Shown here: piece by piece, positions 33,862-42,774 of the stretch
Layout of the letters: each line of letters starts with the position of its first letter
Position numbering within the stretch: the first letter of the stretch is position 1
NCBI RefSeq assembly: GCF_001043975.1
Contig: NZ_LABY01000013.1
Location: forward strand, 1-64,000
Length of the DNA stretch: 64,000 nucleotides
Direction: 5' to 3'
Origin: Methylobacterium variabile
GTDB lineage: Bacteria; Pseudomonadota; Alphaproteobacteria; Rhizobiales; Beijerinckiaceae
The notes under the pieces: model-generated
Told to the model about the DNA's origin: nothing
The model's input: only the letters and a program-made list of their open reading frames with translations
Database searches by the model: none
Program-made: the position numbers and the translations under genes

Positions 33862-35751
33862 ATGAGCGCTGTGGCCCATCCCGACCTGATCCTGCGCGGC
33901 GGCCTCGTCACCACGCTCGATCCGGGCAATCCCGCCGCCTCGGCGGTCGCGGTCGCCGACGGCGTCTTCACTGCGGTCGGGTCCGACCGTGAGGTCATGG
34001 CGCTCGCGGGGCCCCGGACGCGGGTGGTCGACCTCAAGGGCCGCCGGGTGCTGCCCGGGCTCATCGACAACCACCTCCACCTGATCCGCGGCGGCCTCAA
34101 CTTCAACATGGAGCTGCGATGGGACGGCGTGCGCTCGCTCGCCGACGCGATGGCGATGCTCAAGCGGCAGGTCGCGGTGACGCCGCCGCCGCAATGGGTG
34201 CGCGTCGTCGGCGGCTTCACCGAGCACCAGTTCGCCGAGAGGCGCCTGCCGACGCTCGAGGAGCTGAACGCGGTCGCGCCCGACACCCCGGTCTTCCTGC
34301 TCCACCTTTACGACCGGGCGCTCCTGAACGCCGCGGCTCTGCGCGCCGTCGGCTACACCAAGGACACGCCCGAGCCCCCGGGCGGCTCGATCCTGCGCGA
34401 TGCCGCCGGCAACCCGACCGGGCTGCTGCTCGCCAAACCCAACGCCGCGATCCTCTACGCCACCCTCGCCAAGGGGCCGAAGCTTCCGTTCGCGTACCAG
34501 GTCAACTCGACCCGGCACTTCATGCGTGAGCTGAACCGGCTCGGCGTGACCGGCGCGATCGATGCCGGCGGCGGCTTCCAGAACTACCCGGAGGATTACG
34601 AGGTCGTCCGCACCCTCGCCGAGGCCGGCCAGCTCACCGTGCGCCTCGCCTACAACCTCTTCACCCAGAAGCCGAAGGCCGAGAAGGACGACTTCCTCGC
34701 CTGGACGAAGTCGTCCCGCTACAAGCAGGGTGACGACTACTTCCGCCACAACGGCGCGGGCGAGATGCTGGTCTTCTCGGCCGCCGATTTCGAGGATTTC
34801 CGCCAGCCGCGGCCCGACATGGCGCCGGAGATGGAGGACGAGCTCGAGGGCGTCGTGCGGGTGCTGGCCGAGAACCGCTGGCCCTGGCGCCTGCACGCCA
34901 CCTACGACGAGACGATCTCCCGCGCCCTCGACGTGTTCGAGCGCGTGAACCAGGACATCCCGCTCCAGGGCCTGAACTGGTTCTTCGACCATGCCGAGAC
35001 GATCTCGGAGGCCTCGATCGACCGGATCGCGGCACTCGGCGGCGGCATCGCGGTCCAGCACCGGATGGCCTATCAGGGCGAGTACTTCGTCGAGCGCTAC
35101 GGCCACGGCGCGGCGGCTGCGACCCCGCCGGTCGCCCGGATGCTGGAGAAGGGCGTGCCGGTCTCGGCCGGCACCGACGCGACGCGGGTCGCCTCCTACA
35201 ACCCTTGGGTCTCGATCGCCTGGCTCGTCACCGGCCGCACCGTCGGCGGGATGCAGCTCTATCCGCGCCGCAACTGCCTCGACCGCGAGACCGCCCTGCG
35301 GATGTGGACCGAGAACGTGACCTGGTTCTCGAACGAGCAGGGCCGCAAGGGGCGGATCGCAACGGGCCAGCTCGCCGACCTGATCGTGCCGGACCGCGAC
35401 GTCCTGGCCTGCGCCGAGGCCGAGATCGCCGACACGGTGAGCGACCTGACGGTCGTCGGCGGCAAGGTGGTGTACGCGGCCGGCCCCTTCGCGGCCCTCG
35501 ACGACACCCCTCCGCCCCCGGCGATGCCGGACTGGTCGCCGGTGCGCACCTTCAAGGGCTACGGCGCCTGGGGCGAGCGCCCGGTGCGGGCGGAAGCGGT
35601 GGTGGCGCGGGAGGCGAGCGCGTCCTGCAGCTGCGCGATGTCGTGCGGGCTGCACGGCCACGCCCACGCCACCGCCTGGTCGTCGCAGGCGCCGGTCTCG
35701 GACCTGAAGAGCTTCTGGGGCGCGCTCGGCTGCGCCTGCTGGGCGGTGTGA
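33862..35751 (+). CDS. YtcJ-type amidohydrolase with Cys/His-rich tail
   Basis: A 629-aa metal-dependent amidohydrolase. The N-terminal beta-sandwich (LILRGGLVTTLDPGNPAASAV) leads to the metal pair His71/His73 in LIDNHLHLIRGG. Later metal/acid candidates are in WRLHATYDETI, then WFFDHAETISEAS and SAGTDATRVASYNPW, a typical YtcJ layout. The ~50 C-terminal residues are unusual: they carry a cluster of Cys and His (SCSCAMSCGLHGHAHA, later GCACWAV) that looks able to bind a metal or form disulfides. It lies 46 bases after the XapX gene with GAGGAG as Shine-Dalgarno. Natural substrate unknown; amide, carbamate or cyclic imide are possible. Confidence 0.88.
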   Translation: MSAVAHPDLILRGGLVTTLDPGNPAASAVAVADGVFTAVGSDREVMALAGPRTRVVDLKGRRVLPGLIDNHLHLIRGGLNFNMELRWDGVRSLADAMAMLKRQVAVTPPPQWVRVVGGFTEHQFAERRLPTLEELNAVAPDTPVFLLHLYDRALLNAAALRAVGYTKDTPEPPGGSILRDAAGNPTGLLLAKPNAAILYATLAKGPKLPFAYQVNSTRHFMRELNRLGVTGAIDAGGGFQNYPEDYEVVRTLAEAGQLTVRLAYNLFTQKPKAEKDDFLAWTKSSRYKQGDDYFRHNGAGEMLVFSAADFEDFRQPRPDMAPEMEDELEGVVRVLAENRWPWRLHATYDETISRALDVFERVNQDIPLQGLNWFFDHAETISEASIDRIAALGGGIAVQHRMAYQGEYFVERYGHGAAAATPPVARMLEKGVPVSAGTDATRVASYNPWVSIAWLVTGRTVGGMQLYPRRNCLDRETALRMWTENVTWFSNEQGRKGRIATGQLADLIVPDRDVLACAEAEIADTVSDLTVVGGKVVYAAGPFAALDDTPPPPAMPDWSPVRTFKGYGAWGERPVRAEAVVAREASASCSCAMSCGLHGHAHATAWSSQAPVSDLKSFWGALGCACWAV

Positions 35752-35912
35752 GCCGCCCCTGCAACCTCCCCGCCAAGGGCAGAGCTGTTCGGGCGAAAGA
35801 AAAGGCGCTGCCTCTCCATCTTTTCCGGATAGCTTCGTACGGAGGGAGGGGGCAGGGCGTCTCACTGATCTCGATAATACTTCAACACCGGCCCGAACCG
35901 CTGGAGTCTCTC

Positions 35913-36800
35913 ATGACGCGTCCCCTCGTTGCGGCCCTCCTCTCGGCCGCTCTTCTCGCCACGCCGGTTCTCGCGGACGGCACCAAGGTCGCCGTCGCCC
36001 CGCAATACGACACCACGCACGTCTACGTCGCGCCCGAGGACGTCGACCGCTTCGTCGAGAGCTTCACCGCCACCTTCGGCGGGAGCAGCACCAGGCAGGT
36101 CGTCGCGACCGTCACGCCGACGCCATCGAGCACCACCTCGCAGCTGATCCAGACGCCGGTCGGCACCGTCTCGCTGTTCGGCTTCAAGACGCCGATCCCC
36201 TACCCCTTCGGCGCTGAGCGCACCGGCTACCTCGTCACCGACTTGGACGCGGCGGTCGCGGCCGCCCGCGCGGCCGGCGCCGCGGTGATCGTCCAGACCT
36301 TCCCGGACCCGATCGGCCGCGACGCGGTCATCCAGTGGCCGGGCGGCGTCAACATGCAGCTCTACTGGCACACGTCGAAGCCGGACTACGCGCCCTTCGC
36401 GACGGTGCCGGAGAACCGCGTCTACGTGTCCCCCGACAGCGTCGAGGCCTTCGTCGGGGGCTTCCGCCGCTTCTCGCAGGGGCGCGTGGTCTCGGACGAG
36501 CCCAAGGCCCCCGGCGCCGAGATCGGCCGGCCGGGCGACACCTACCGGCGCCTGCGCCTCGCTTCGGATTTCGGCCGCATGACCGTGCTCGTGACCGACG
36601 GCCACCTGCCTTACCCGTACGGCCACGAGACCACCGGCTACGAGGTCGCCGATCTCGCCGCCACCCTCGCCAAGGCGACGGCCGCCGGCGCGAGCGTGCT
36701 GGTCGCGCCCTATGAGGCGGGCGACCGGACTGCCGCGATGGTGCGCTTCCCCGGCGGCTACGTCGCGGAGATCCACCAGCCCGGTGCGGCGGCCCGGTGA
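35913..36800 (+). CDS. Exported tandem-VOC (glyoxalase-like) protein
   Basis: A 295-aa protein with a clear signal peptide (LVAALLSAALLATPVLADG, cleavage near residue 20), hence periplasmic. Two VOC units follow: THVYVAPEDVDRFVESFTATF to VIQWPGGVNMQLYWHT, and NRVYVSPDSVEAFVGGFRRFS to MVRFPGGYVAEIHQP, clearly duplicated from each other. The tail Glu in AEIHQP fits the metal-site position. The gene overlaps the next (porin) start by 4 bases (GTGA), so the two are coupled. The 161-base gap before it may hold a promoter. Its role is probably to bind or process a substrate in the periplasm before or after passage through the porin. Confidence 0.82.
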   Translation: MTRPLVAALLSAALLATPVLADGTKVAVAPQYDTTHVYVAPEDVDRFVESFTATFGGSSTRQVVATVTPTPSSTTSQLIQTPVGTVSLFGFKTPIPYPFGAERTGYLVTDLDAAVAAARAAGAAVIVQTFPDPIGRDAVIQWPGGVNMQLYWHTSKPDYAPFATVPENRVYVSPDSVEAFVGGFRRFSQGRVVSDEPKAPGAEIGRPGDTYRRLRLASDFGRMTVLVTDGHLPYPYGHETTGYEVADLAATLAKATAAGASVLVAPYEAGDRTAAMVRFPGGYVAEIHQPGAAAR

Positions 36801-38200
36801 GGGTCGCGCGGGCGGGTCTGCTCGTCGCGCTCTGCGCGCTCCTCTCCGCCGGGGCGCGCGCCGAGGACGTCGCGTCCGATGCCGTCACCCGGCCGGCGAC
36901 GAAGACGAACCGCTGGGCCGAGGACTGGTCGTGGCTCTCAGACCCGGCCCGGCGCACGCAGCCCTTCGACGATCTGAAATACATCCCGCTCTTCGCGGCC
37001 GACCCGAAGAGCTACCTGTCGCTGGGCCTGACCCTGCGCGAGCGCTTCGAGAGCAACCGCACGCCCGCCTTCGGCGTCAGTGGGCCGCGGGGTGACGCTT
37101 ACCTGCTGCAGCGCCTGCAGATCCACCTCGACGCGCGCCTGAACGAGAACTGGCAGATCTTCGCGCAGATCGAGGACGTGCGGGCTCTGGCGAAGCGCGT
37201 GATCACCTCGGTCGACGAGAACATCCTCGACCTGCGCCTCGCCTTCCTGTCCTACAGCCGGACGGCTGAGGACGGGACCTTCAAGGCGCGGGCCGGGCGG
37301 CAGGATTTCGCCTTCGACCTGCAGCGCTTCGTCTCCTCGCGCGACGGGCCGAACGTGCGCCAGTCCTTCGACGCGCTCTGGGCCGACTGGGAATCCGGGC
37401 CGTGGCGGGTGCTCGGCTTCGTCAGCCAGCCGGTGCAGTACCGCTTCGCGCATGCCTTCGACGACGTCTCCACCCGGGCCTTCCGCTTCAGCACCCTGCG
37501 GGTCGAGCGCCAGGTCTTCGGCGACCAGGAGCTGTCGGCCTACTGGGGCCTCTACGAGCGCGACGGTGCCCGCTTCCTCGACGCCGTCGGCACCGAGGCG
37601 CGCCACGTCCTCGACATCCGCTACGCCGGCGCCGCCGGCGGGTTCGACTGGGACCTCGAGGCGATGGGCCAGTTCGGGCGCGTCGGCACGGCCGACATCG
37701 CCGCCTGGGCGGTCGGCAGCCGGGTCGGCTACACGCTCAAGGATCTTCCCTGGCAGCCGCGCCTCGGCCTTCAGGGCGATGCGGCCTCCGGCGACGGCCG
37801 CCGCAACGACGGCGTCCTCGGCACCTTCAACCCGCTCTTCCCGAACGGCTACTACTTCACGCTGGCGGGCTACACGAGCTACGCCAACCTCCTCCACCTC
37901 AAGCCGTCGCTGACCGTCCACCCGGCCGCCGGCCTCGCGGTCAGCGCCGCGCTGGGGCTGCAATGGCGCCAGACCACGTCCGATGCGATCTACGTCCAGC
38001 CGAGCAACCCGGTGCCGGGCACGGCCGGGCGCGGGCACCTGTGGAGCGGCGCCTACGGGCAGCTGCGGGCGGATTACGTCTTCGCTCCCGGCCTCACCGG
38101 CGCGGTCGAGGCGGTGCGCTTCGCCGCCGGCGACACGATCCGCCGGGCAGGAGGCAAGGACGGCACGTATCTCGGCGTCGAGCTGCGCTACGCGTGGTGA
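36797..38200 (+). CDS. Outer-membrane porin, alginate-export family
   Basis: A 467-aa beta-barrel protein with a signal peptide (LLVALCALLSAGARAED). RTQPFDDLKYIPL, YLSLGLTLRERFE, and YLLQRLQIHLDARLNENWQIFAQIED are characteristic of the alginate-export (AlgE-like) family, and RAGRQDFAFDLQRFVSSRDG is another hallmark. It ends with an aromatic residue (ELRYAW), as outer-membrane barrels do. The GTG start overlaps the VOC stop. In non-alginate makers this family forms specific channels for small organic acids or aromatic compounds, so it likely admits the substrate of the neighbouring hydrolases. Confidence 0.87.
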   Translation: MRVARAGLLVALCALLSAGARAEDVASDAVTRPATKTNRWAEDWSWLSDPARRTQPFDDLKYIPLFAADPKSYLSLGLTLRERFESNRTPAFGVSGPRGDAYLLQRLQIHLDARLNENWQIFAQIEDVRALAKRVITSVDENILDLRLAFLSYSRTAEDGTFKARAGRQDFAFDLQRFVSSRDGPNVRQSFDALWADWESGPWRVLGFVSQPVQYRFAHAFDDVSTRAFRFSTLRVERQVFGDQELSAYWGLYERDGARFLDAVGTEARHVLDIRYAGAAGGFDWDLEAMGQFGRVGTADIAAWAVGSRVGYTLKDLPWQPRLGLQGDAASGDGRRNDGVLGTFNPLFPNGYYFTLAGYTSYANLLHLKPSLTVHPAAGLAVSAALGLQWRQTTSDAIYVQPSNPVPGTAGRGHLWSGAYGQLRADYVFAPGLTGAVEAVRFAAGDTIRRAGGKDGTYLGVELRYAW

Positions 38201-38231
38201 GCCGCCCTCCCCTCGAACGGAGCACCGCCGC

Positions 38232-38900
38232 ATGCGCCCCTCCCTCGCCCAGATCCTCAGCTTCGTCGGCGGCTACGTCGACACGATCGGCTTCCTCGCC
38301 CTCCAGGGGCTGTTCACCGCCCACGTCACCGGCAACTTCGTGACCTTCGGGGCCGCGATGGTGCACGGCGCCACCGGCGCCTGGGCGAAGCTCCTGGTTC
38401 TGCCGGTCTTCTGCGTCGCGGTCCTCCTGACGCGCCTGGCGAGCCGCCGCCTGGAGGAGACGGGCCGGCCGGCCCTGCGCGTGCTGCTCCTCGCCCAATG
38501 CGCCTTCCTGGCCCTCGGATCGGTCCTCGCCGTCGCCCTCGGGCCGTTCGCGGATGCCGACCGCCCGGCGGCGCTCCTCACCGGCATGGTGCTGGTGACC
38601 GCGATGGCGATCCAGAACGCGGCGCATCGGGCGCATCTGGCCGACGCGCCGCCCTCGACGCTGATGACCGGCACGACGACGCAGATCATGATCGACCTCG
38701 CCGACCTCCTGCGCGGCGTGCCGGCCGAGCACGCGGCCCGGCGCCGGATCGCCCGCATGAGCGCCGCCGTCGCGGCCTTCGCCCTCGGCTGCGGGCTGGC
38801 GGCGCTGCTCTACTACCTCGTGGGTCTCGCCGCGGTGGCCCTCGCCCCGGCGCTGATCCTCGTCGCCGCCACGGATCCCGTCTCGGCGAAGGCGGCGTGA
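38232..38900 (+). CDS. DUF1275 (YoaK) family membrane protein
   Basis: A 222-aa inner-membrane protein with about six hydrophobic segments. LSFVGGYVDTIGFLALQGLFTA and HVTGNFVTFGAAMVHG at the start, and AMAIQNAAHRAHLADAPPST with MTGTTTQIMIDLADLL in the middle, are the family hallmarks. It is probably a transporter, but no substrate is known for the family. It is 31 bases after the porin gene, in the same direction, suggesting that it moves the compound handled by this group across the inner membrane. Confidence 0.86.
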   Translation: MRPSLAQILSFVGGYVDTIGFLALQGLFTAHVTGNFVTFGAAMVHGATGAWAKLLVLPVFCVAVLLTRLASRRLEETGRPALRVLLLAQCAFLALGSVLAVALGPFADADRPAALLTGMVLVTAMAIQNAAHRAHLADAPPSTLMTGTTTQIMIDLADLLRGVPAEHAARRRIARMSAAVAAFALGCGLAALLYYLVGLAAVALAPALILVAATDPVSAKAA

Positions 38901-39005
38901 CTCCCGGCGCCGGCGGCCCGTCCAAAACACCGCGCAATCCTGAAAGACCGCGGCCGGTGCCGCGCCATGCTGGTCGCTCGCTGCGAGGCAGAAGAGGGAC
39001 GAACC

Positions 39006-39870
39006 ATGACGCCGATCACGCATCACACCATCCGGGCGAACGGCATCCGGCAGCATTACCGCGAGGCCGGGTCCGGCCCGCCCGTCGTGCTGCTGCACGG
39101 CTTCCCGGAGACGGGCTAACGCCTGGCGCCACCAGATCCCGGTGCTCGGCCCGCGCTACCGCGTCATCGCCCCCGACCTGCGGGGCTACGGCGAGACCGA
39201 CAAGCCGGCGAGCGGCTACGACAAGCGCACGATGGCGCAGGACCTCGTCGCTCTCCTCGACGGCCTCGGGATCGACAGGATCGCCCTCGTCGGGCACGAC
39301 CGCGGCGCCCGCGTCGCCACCCGCTTCGCCAAGGACCATCCGGACCGCCTCGACCGCCTGGTCGTCATGGACAACGTCCCGACCCGGATCGTGGCGCGCA
39401 GCATGAACGCCCAGGTCGCGCGGGCCTACTGGTTCTTCCTGTTCCACCTGGTGCCGGACCTGCCGGAGGCGCTGATCGCGGGCCGCGAGGATCTCTGGCT
39501 GCGCCACTTCTTCTCGGACTGGTGCTTCAACCCGCACGCCATCTCGGGCGCCGACTTCGAGGCCTACGTGGCCGCCTACCGGGCGCCCGGCGCCGTGCGC
39601 GGCGCGATGGCGGATTACCGCGCCAACCAGGAGGACACTGCGCAGGATCTCGTCGACGCCGAGGTGAAGATCGCCTGCCCGGTCCTGTCGCTGTGGGGCG
39701 CCGATTTCGGCGCCGTCGGCAAGACCTTCGACATGGCGGCCGTGTGGGCCGAGATGGCGAGCGACCTGCGCACCGCGGCGATACCGCGCTGCGGCCACCT
39801 CCCCCACGAGGAGCAGCCCGAGGAGGTCAACCGGCTGCTCGTCGACTTCCTGGCCGGCTGGGAGGGGTGA
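39006..39870 (+). pseudogene. Haloacetate dehalogenase/epoxide-hydrolase-like alpha/beta hydrolase, frameshifted
   Basis: The ATG at 39006 opens a normal family N-terminus (RANGIRQHYREAGSGPPVVLLHGFPETG) and then meets TAA at 39117. In the +1-shifted frame similarity resumes at once (AWRHQIPVLGPRYRVIAPDLRGYGETDKP, split by the break) and runs to 39870. The sequence reads GGCTAACGCC where GGCTACGCC is expected, so one inserted A is the lesion. The downstream part has the nucleophile elbow VGHDRGARV, whose Asp plus two Arg resembles fluoroacetate dehalogenases, and the catalytic His in RCGHLPHEEQPEEV. The total after repair is ~288 codons, normal length. Sequencing error or recent inactivation cannot be told apart from this sequence. 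Confidence 0.82.
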
Positions 39871-40222
39871 GCCCGCCAGCGGCGCAGGGAGGCCGCCGCG
39901 ACGTCGGAGGCCGCGATCGCGGCCTTCCTGCCCCCGCCACGGCTCATGACGCAGGTGGCGACCGCCGTGACGGTCTCCCGGATCGTGCAAGCCATCCCGG
40001 GACCGTGCGAGGGCGGCTCTCGTCATGCCGCCGCCACGCATCGATCTTGGCCCCGGCCCCGGCCCCGGCCGAGAACGGGATCCCGTTCGCATTCAGGCGT
40101 GCGTCCCGCAGCCGACCGTCGAACGACGCGACCAATGCGGGGTCGGTTCGCCGGGACGCGAGAAGTCCAACGTGACGCCGGTCTCGCAGGCCCACCGGTC
40201 GAGTTCTTTCGGGACGAACTCA

Positions 40223-40339
40223 GGGCCTGTTTGACTTGCTGGACGGTATGAACACTCTCTTGGTCATTCCGGGCTCCGCTGCGCGGCCCCGGAATGACAT
40301 ACAGGGTGTCAATTCTGTAGAATAAAATCAAACAACTTC
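40223..40339. mobile_element. Short MITE-like relative of the 13491 element
   Basis: Left end GGGCCTGTTTGACTTGCTGG and right part (GACATACAGGGTGTCAATTC, ending TCAAACAACTTC) match the ends of the element at 13491-13707 in the same orientation, and TCA flanks both sides again. The interior is reduced to one REP-like palindrome (TCATTCCGGG/CCCGGAATGA at 40264-40297). The terminal repeats have drifted (7 of 12 positions pair), so this copy is older or decayed. Confidence 0.7.
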
Positions 40340-40708
40340 TCAGTATCATGTCTTTTAAGGCGTCATATATTTAGTTGAAGCTAATTATTTTTTTGATTTT
40401 AGGCGATATTTTCTCAAGGTATGCTCTCCCGCATCAGGAGTGTTATCGGCCCCGGGTGGTGCCATCAAGTTTAGCTGCACGTTCGCCGACTTTATTATAT
40501 TGTTCAGATACCTAACGCCTTAAGGCCCGCCTCTCAGGACCGCCGTCGACCGGAATCACACCTTGAGGGAAGCGAACGTCCCGTCCTGTCGCGGCATCCC
40601 TTCCACGACGATGCCTCGTCCGTCGGCAGCGACTGACCGCACAATCGGCACCGCGGGTTATTGACGGCGGTTTCGGCTGCCGTGCATCATAACGAATAGC
40701 GGGATCTT

Positions 40709-40725
40709 GTTCCGTTTTTCGGTAT
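40709..40725. promoter_or_regulatory. Candidate IclR operator, hydantoinase operon
   Basis: GTTCCGTTTTTCGGTAT, 9 bases before the ATG of the first hydantoinase subunit gene. It shares all 12 non-variable positions of GTTCCGNNNNTCGGNAT with the site at 45352, in front of the ABC transporter operon, with nothing else in common between the two regions. Placement over the start region suggests repression by the IclR protein at 44408-45319. Confidence 0.55.
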
Positions 40726-40734
40726 GAGGCGCGG

Positions 40735-42774
40735 ATGGCAGGCTGGCAGGTCGGCGTGGATGTCGGCGGGACGTTCACGGACATCATGGCCGTCGAGCCC
40801 GGAGGCGCCGCCTTCCGGGTGGCGAAGGTTCCCTCGTCCCCGGGCGACCAGTCGGTCGGCGTGATCTCGGGTTTGAAGGCGCTCGGCCTCGATCTCGCCG
40901 AGGTCGGGGCGTTCGTGCACGGGACGACGGTCGGGACCAACGCGGTGCTGGAGCGCAAGGGCGTGCGCTGCGGCCTGATCACGACCCGGGGTTTCCGCGA
41001 CATGCTCGAGCTCGGCCGCCGGACGCGGCCGCAGCTCTACGGCCTCACCGGCAGCTTCGAGGCGATCATCCCGCGCGAGCTGCGCCTGGAAGTCCCGGAG
41101 CGCATCGGCGCCGCCGGCCAGGTGATCGTGGCGCTCGACGAGGATGCGGTCCGCGACGCCGCCGAGCGGCTGGCGGCGTCGGGCGTCGAGGCGCTCGTGA
41201 TCCACTTCCTGCATTCCTACGCCAATCCCGATCACGAGCTGCGCGCGGCCGAGATCGCCCGCCAGGTCTGGCCGAACCGCTTCGTCACGGTCGGCCATGA
41301 GATCCTGCGCGAGGTGCGGGAGTTCGAGCGTGGCTCGACCGCGGCCGTGAACGCCTACATCCAGCCGCTGATGTGGCGCTACCTGTCGCGGCTCGGTGAC
41401 GAGCTGAAAAGGAACGGCATGACGAAGACCCTGCTCGTCATGCAGGGCAATGCCGGCACCATGACGGCGACCTCCGCCGCCGATCACGCCGCCCAGACGG
41501 TGATGTCGGGACCCGCCGCCGGTGCCCTCGCGGCCGCGCGCATCGGCAACGAGGCGGGTTTCCGCAACCTCATCGCCTGCGACATGGGCGGGACGAGCTT
41601 CGACGTCAGCCTGATCAAGGGGGGCGAGCCGGCGCTCTCGGCCGAGAAGGACATCGCCTACGGCGTCCCGGTCCGGGTCCCCATGATCGACATCCACACC
41701 ATCGGTGCCGGGGGCGGCTCGATCGCCCGCATCGACAAGGCGGGACTGCTCCAGGTCGGGCCGGAGAGCGCGGGCTCGTGGCCGGGGCCGATCTGCTATG
41801 GCCGCGGCGGCACCGAGCCGACCGTCACCGACGCGAACCTCGTGCTGGGCCGCCTCGATCCCCAGGCGATGCCGGGGGTCGAGGCGCCGGTCGCGACCGA
41901 GGAGGTCCGCGAGATCATCCGCCGGCGGATCGGCGAGCCGCTCGGGCTCGACGGCGACGCGGCCGCGGCCGCGATCCTCGCGGTCGCGACCCATCACCTG
42001 GCCGGCGCGATCCGGCTCGTCTCGATCGAGCGCGGGGAGGACCCGCGCGACTACGCGATCTTCGCGTTTGGCGGAGCGGGCGCGCTCCACGCGACGGCAC
42101 TCGCTCGGGAACTCGGCATCCCGAAGGTGCTCGTGCCACGCTTCCCCGGCGCGACGTCAGCGCTGGGCTGCATCCTGGCCGATCTGCGCCACGACTTCGT
42201 GCGCACCATCGGCAGGCCGCTGCTGGACTGCGACGGGCGCGCGATCGACGCAATCCTGGCCGAGCAGCGCGCGCAGGGGGAAGCGCTGGTCGCCGAGGAC
42301 GGCGTACCGGTGTCGGGCGTCGTCGTCCGGCACGAGGCCGACCTCCTGTTCCGCGGCCAGAGCCACGTCTTCCGGATCCCGGTCGAGAGCCCGGGCTTCG
42401 ATCCGGAGCGCGTCCTCGCCCGCTTCCATGACCTCTATCGCGCCCGGTTCGACATCGATCTCGGCGAGATGCGGGCGGTGCTGACCAACCTGCGCACGAC
42501 CGTGCTCGGCACGCGGCAGACGGTCTCGGCGGCGATCTTCGCCCCTGCCGTGGAAGCGCGGGAGGCGGCACCGGACCGGCGACGCCCCGTCCAGTTCGGC
42601 GACAGGCGTTGGGATACGCCGATCCTGCGGCGCGAGCATCTCGCGGTCGGCCAGGAGGTCCGCGGCCCCGCCATCATCGAACAGATGGACGCGACCACCG
42701 TCCTCGACCCGGGTGCGGCGCTCGTCGTCGACTCGAACGGCAATCTCGTCATCACGGTCGGAGCCGCCTCGTGA
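40735..42774 (+). CDS. hyuA: Hydantoinase/oxoprolinase family protein, HyuA-type subunit (set 1)
   Basis: A 679-aa ATP-dependent amidohydrolase/carboxylase subunit of the HyuA/OplA family. The ASKHA-fold phosphate loops are visible: QVGVDVGGTFTDIMAVEP near residues 4-21, then VHGTTVGTNAVLERKG, and CDMGGTSFDVSLIKGG and GAGGGSIARIDKAGLLQVGPES in the middle. The family phosphorylates a cyclic amide or ketone and acts with the HyuB subunit; known members open 5-oxoproline, N-methylhydantoin and caprolactam or carboxylate acetone/acetophenone. The stop overlaps the HyuB start by 4 bases (GTGA). It is first in a cluster with an IclR regulator, Liv-type importer, a second HyuBA pair, aminotransferases and a BKACE. 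Exact substrate unknown. Confidence 0.9.
   Translation: MAGWQVGVDVGGTFTDIMAVEPGGAAFRVAKVPSSPGDQSVGVISGLKALGLDLAEVGAFVHGTTVGTNAVLERKGVRCGLITTRGFRDMLELGRRTRPQLYGLTGSFEAIIPRELRLEVPERIGAAGQVIVALDEDAVRDAAERLAASGVEALVIHFLHSYANPDHELRAAEIARQVWPNRFVTVGHEILREVREFERGSTAAVNAYIQPLMWRYLSRLGDELKRNGMTKTLLVMQGNAGTMTATSAADHAAQTVMSGPAAGALAAARIGNEAGFRNLIACDMGGTSFDVSLIKGGEPALSAEKDIAYGVPVRVPMIDIHTIGAGGGSIARIDKAGLLQVGPESAGSWPGPICYGRGGTEPTVTDANLVLGRLDPQAMPGVEAPVATEEVREIIRRRIGEPLGLDGDAAAAAILAVATHHLAGAIRLVSIERGEDPRDYAIFAFGGAGALHATALARELGIPKVLVPRFPGATSALGCILADLRHDFVRTIGRPLLDCDGRAIDAILAEQRAQGEALVAEDGVPVSGVVVRHEADLLFRGQSHVFRIPVESPGFDPERVLARFHDLYRARFDIDLGEMRAVLTNLRTTVLGTRQTVSAAIFAPAVEAREAAPDRRRPVQFGDRRWDTPILRREHLAVGQEVRGPAIIEQMDATTVLDPGAALVVDSNGNLVITVGAAS

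Larger units (their letters stand above)
39871..40734. other. 864-base non-coding gap with MITE copy and AT-rich island
   Basis: No supported gene. It contains the short MITE-like copy (40223-40339), an unusually AT-rich stretch at about 40340-40510 including a run of seven T, a perfect palindrome GCCTTAAGGC at 40517-40526, and near the right end the IclR operator candidate (40709-40725) of the hydantoinase gene. The AT-rich part contrasts sharply with the surroundings and looks acquired or specially regulated. Open frames at the left (39946 onward) lack any domain. Confidence 0.6.
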
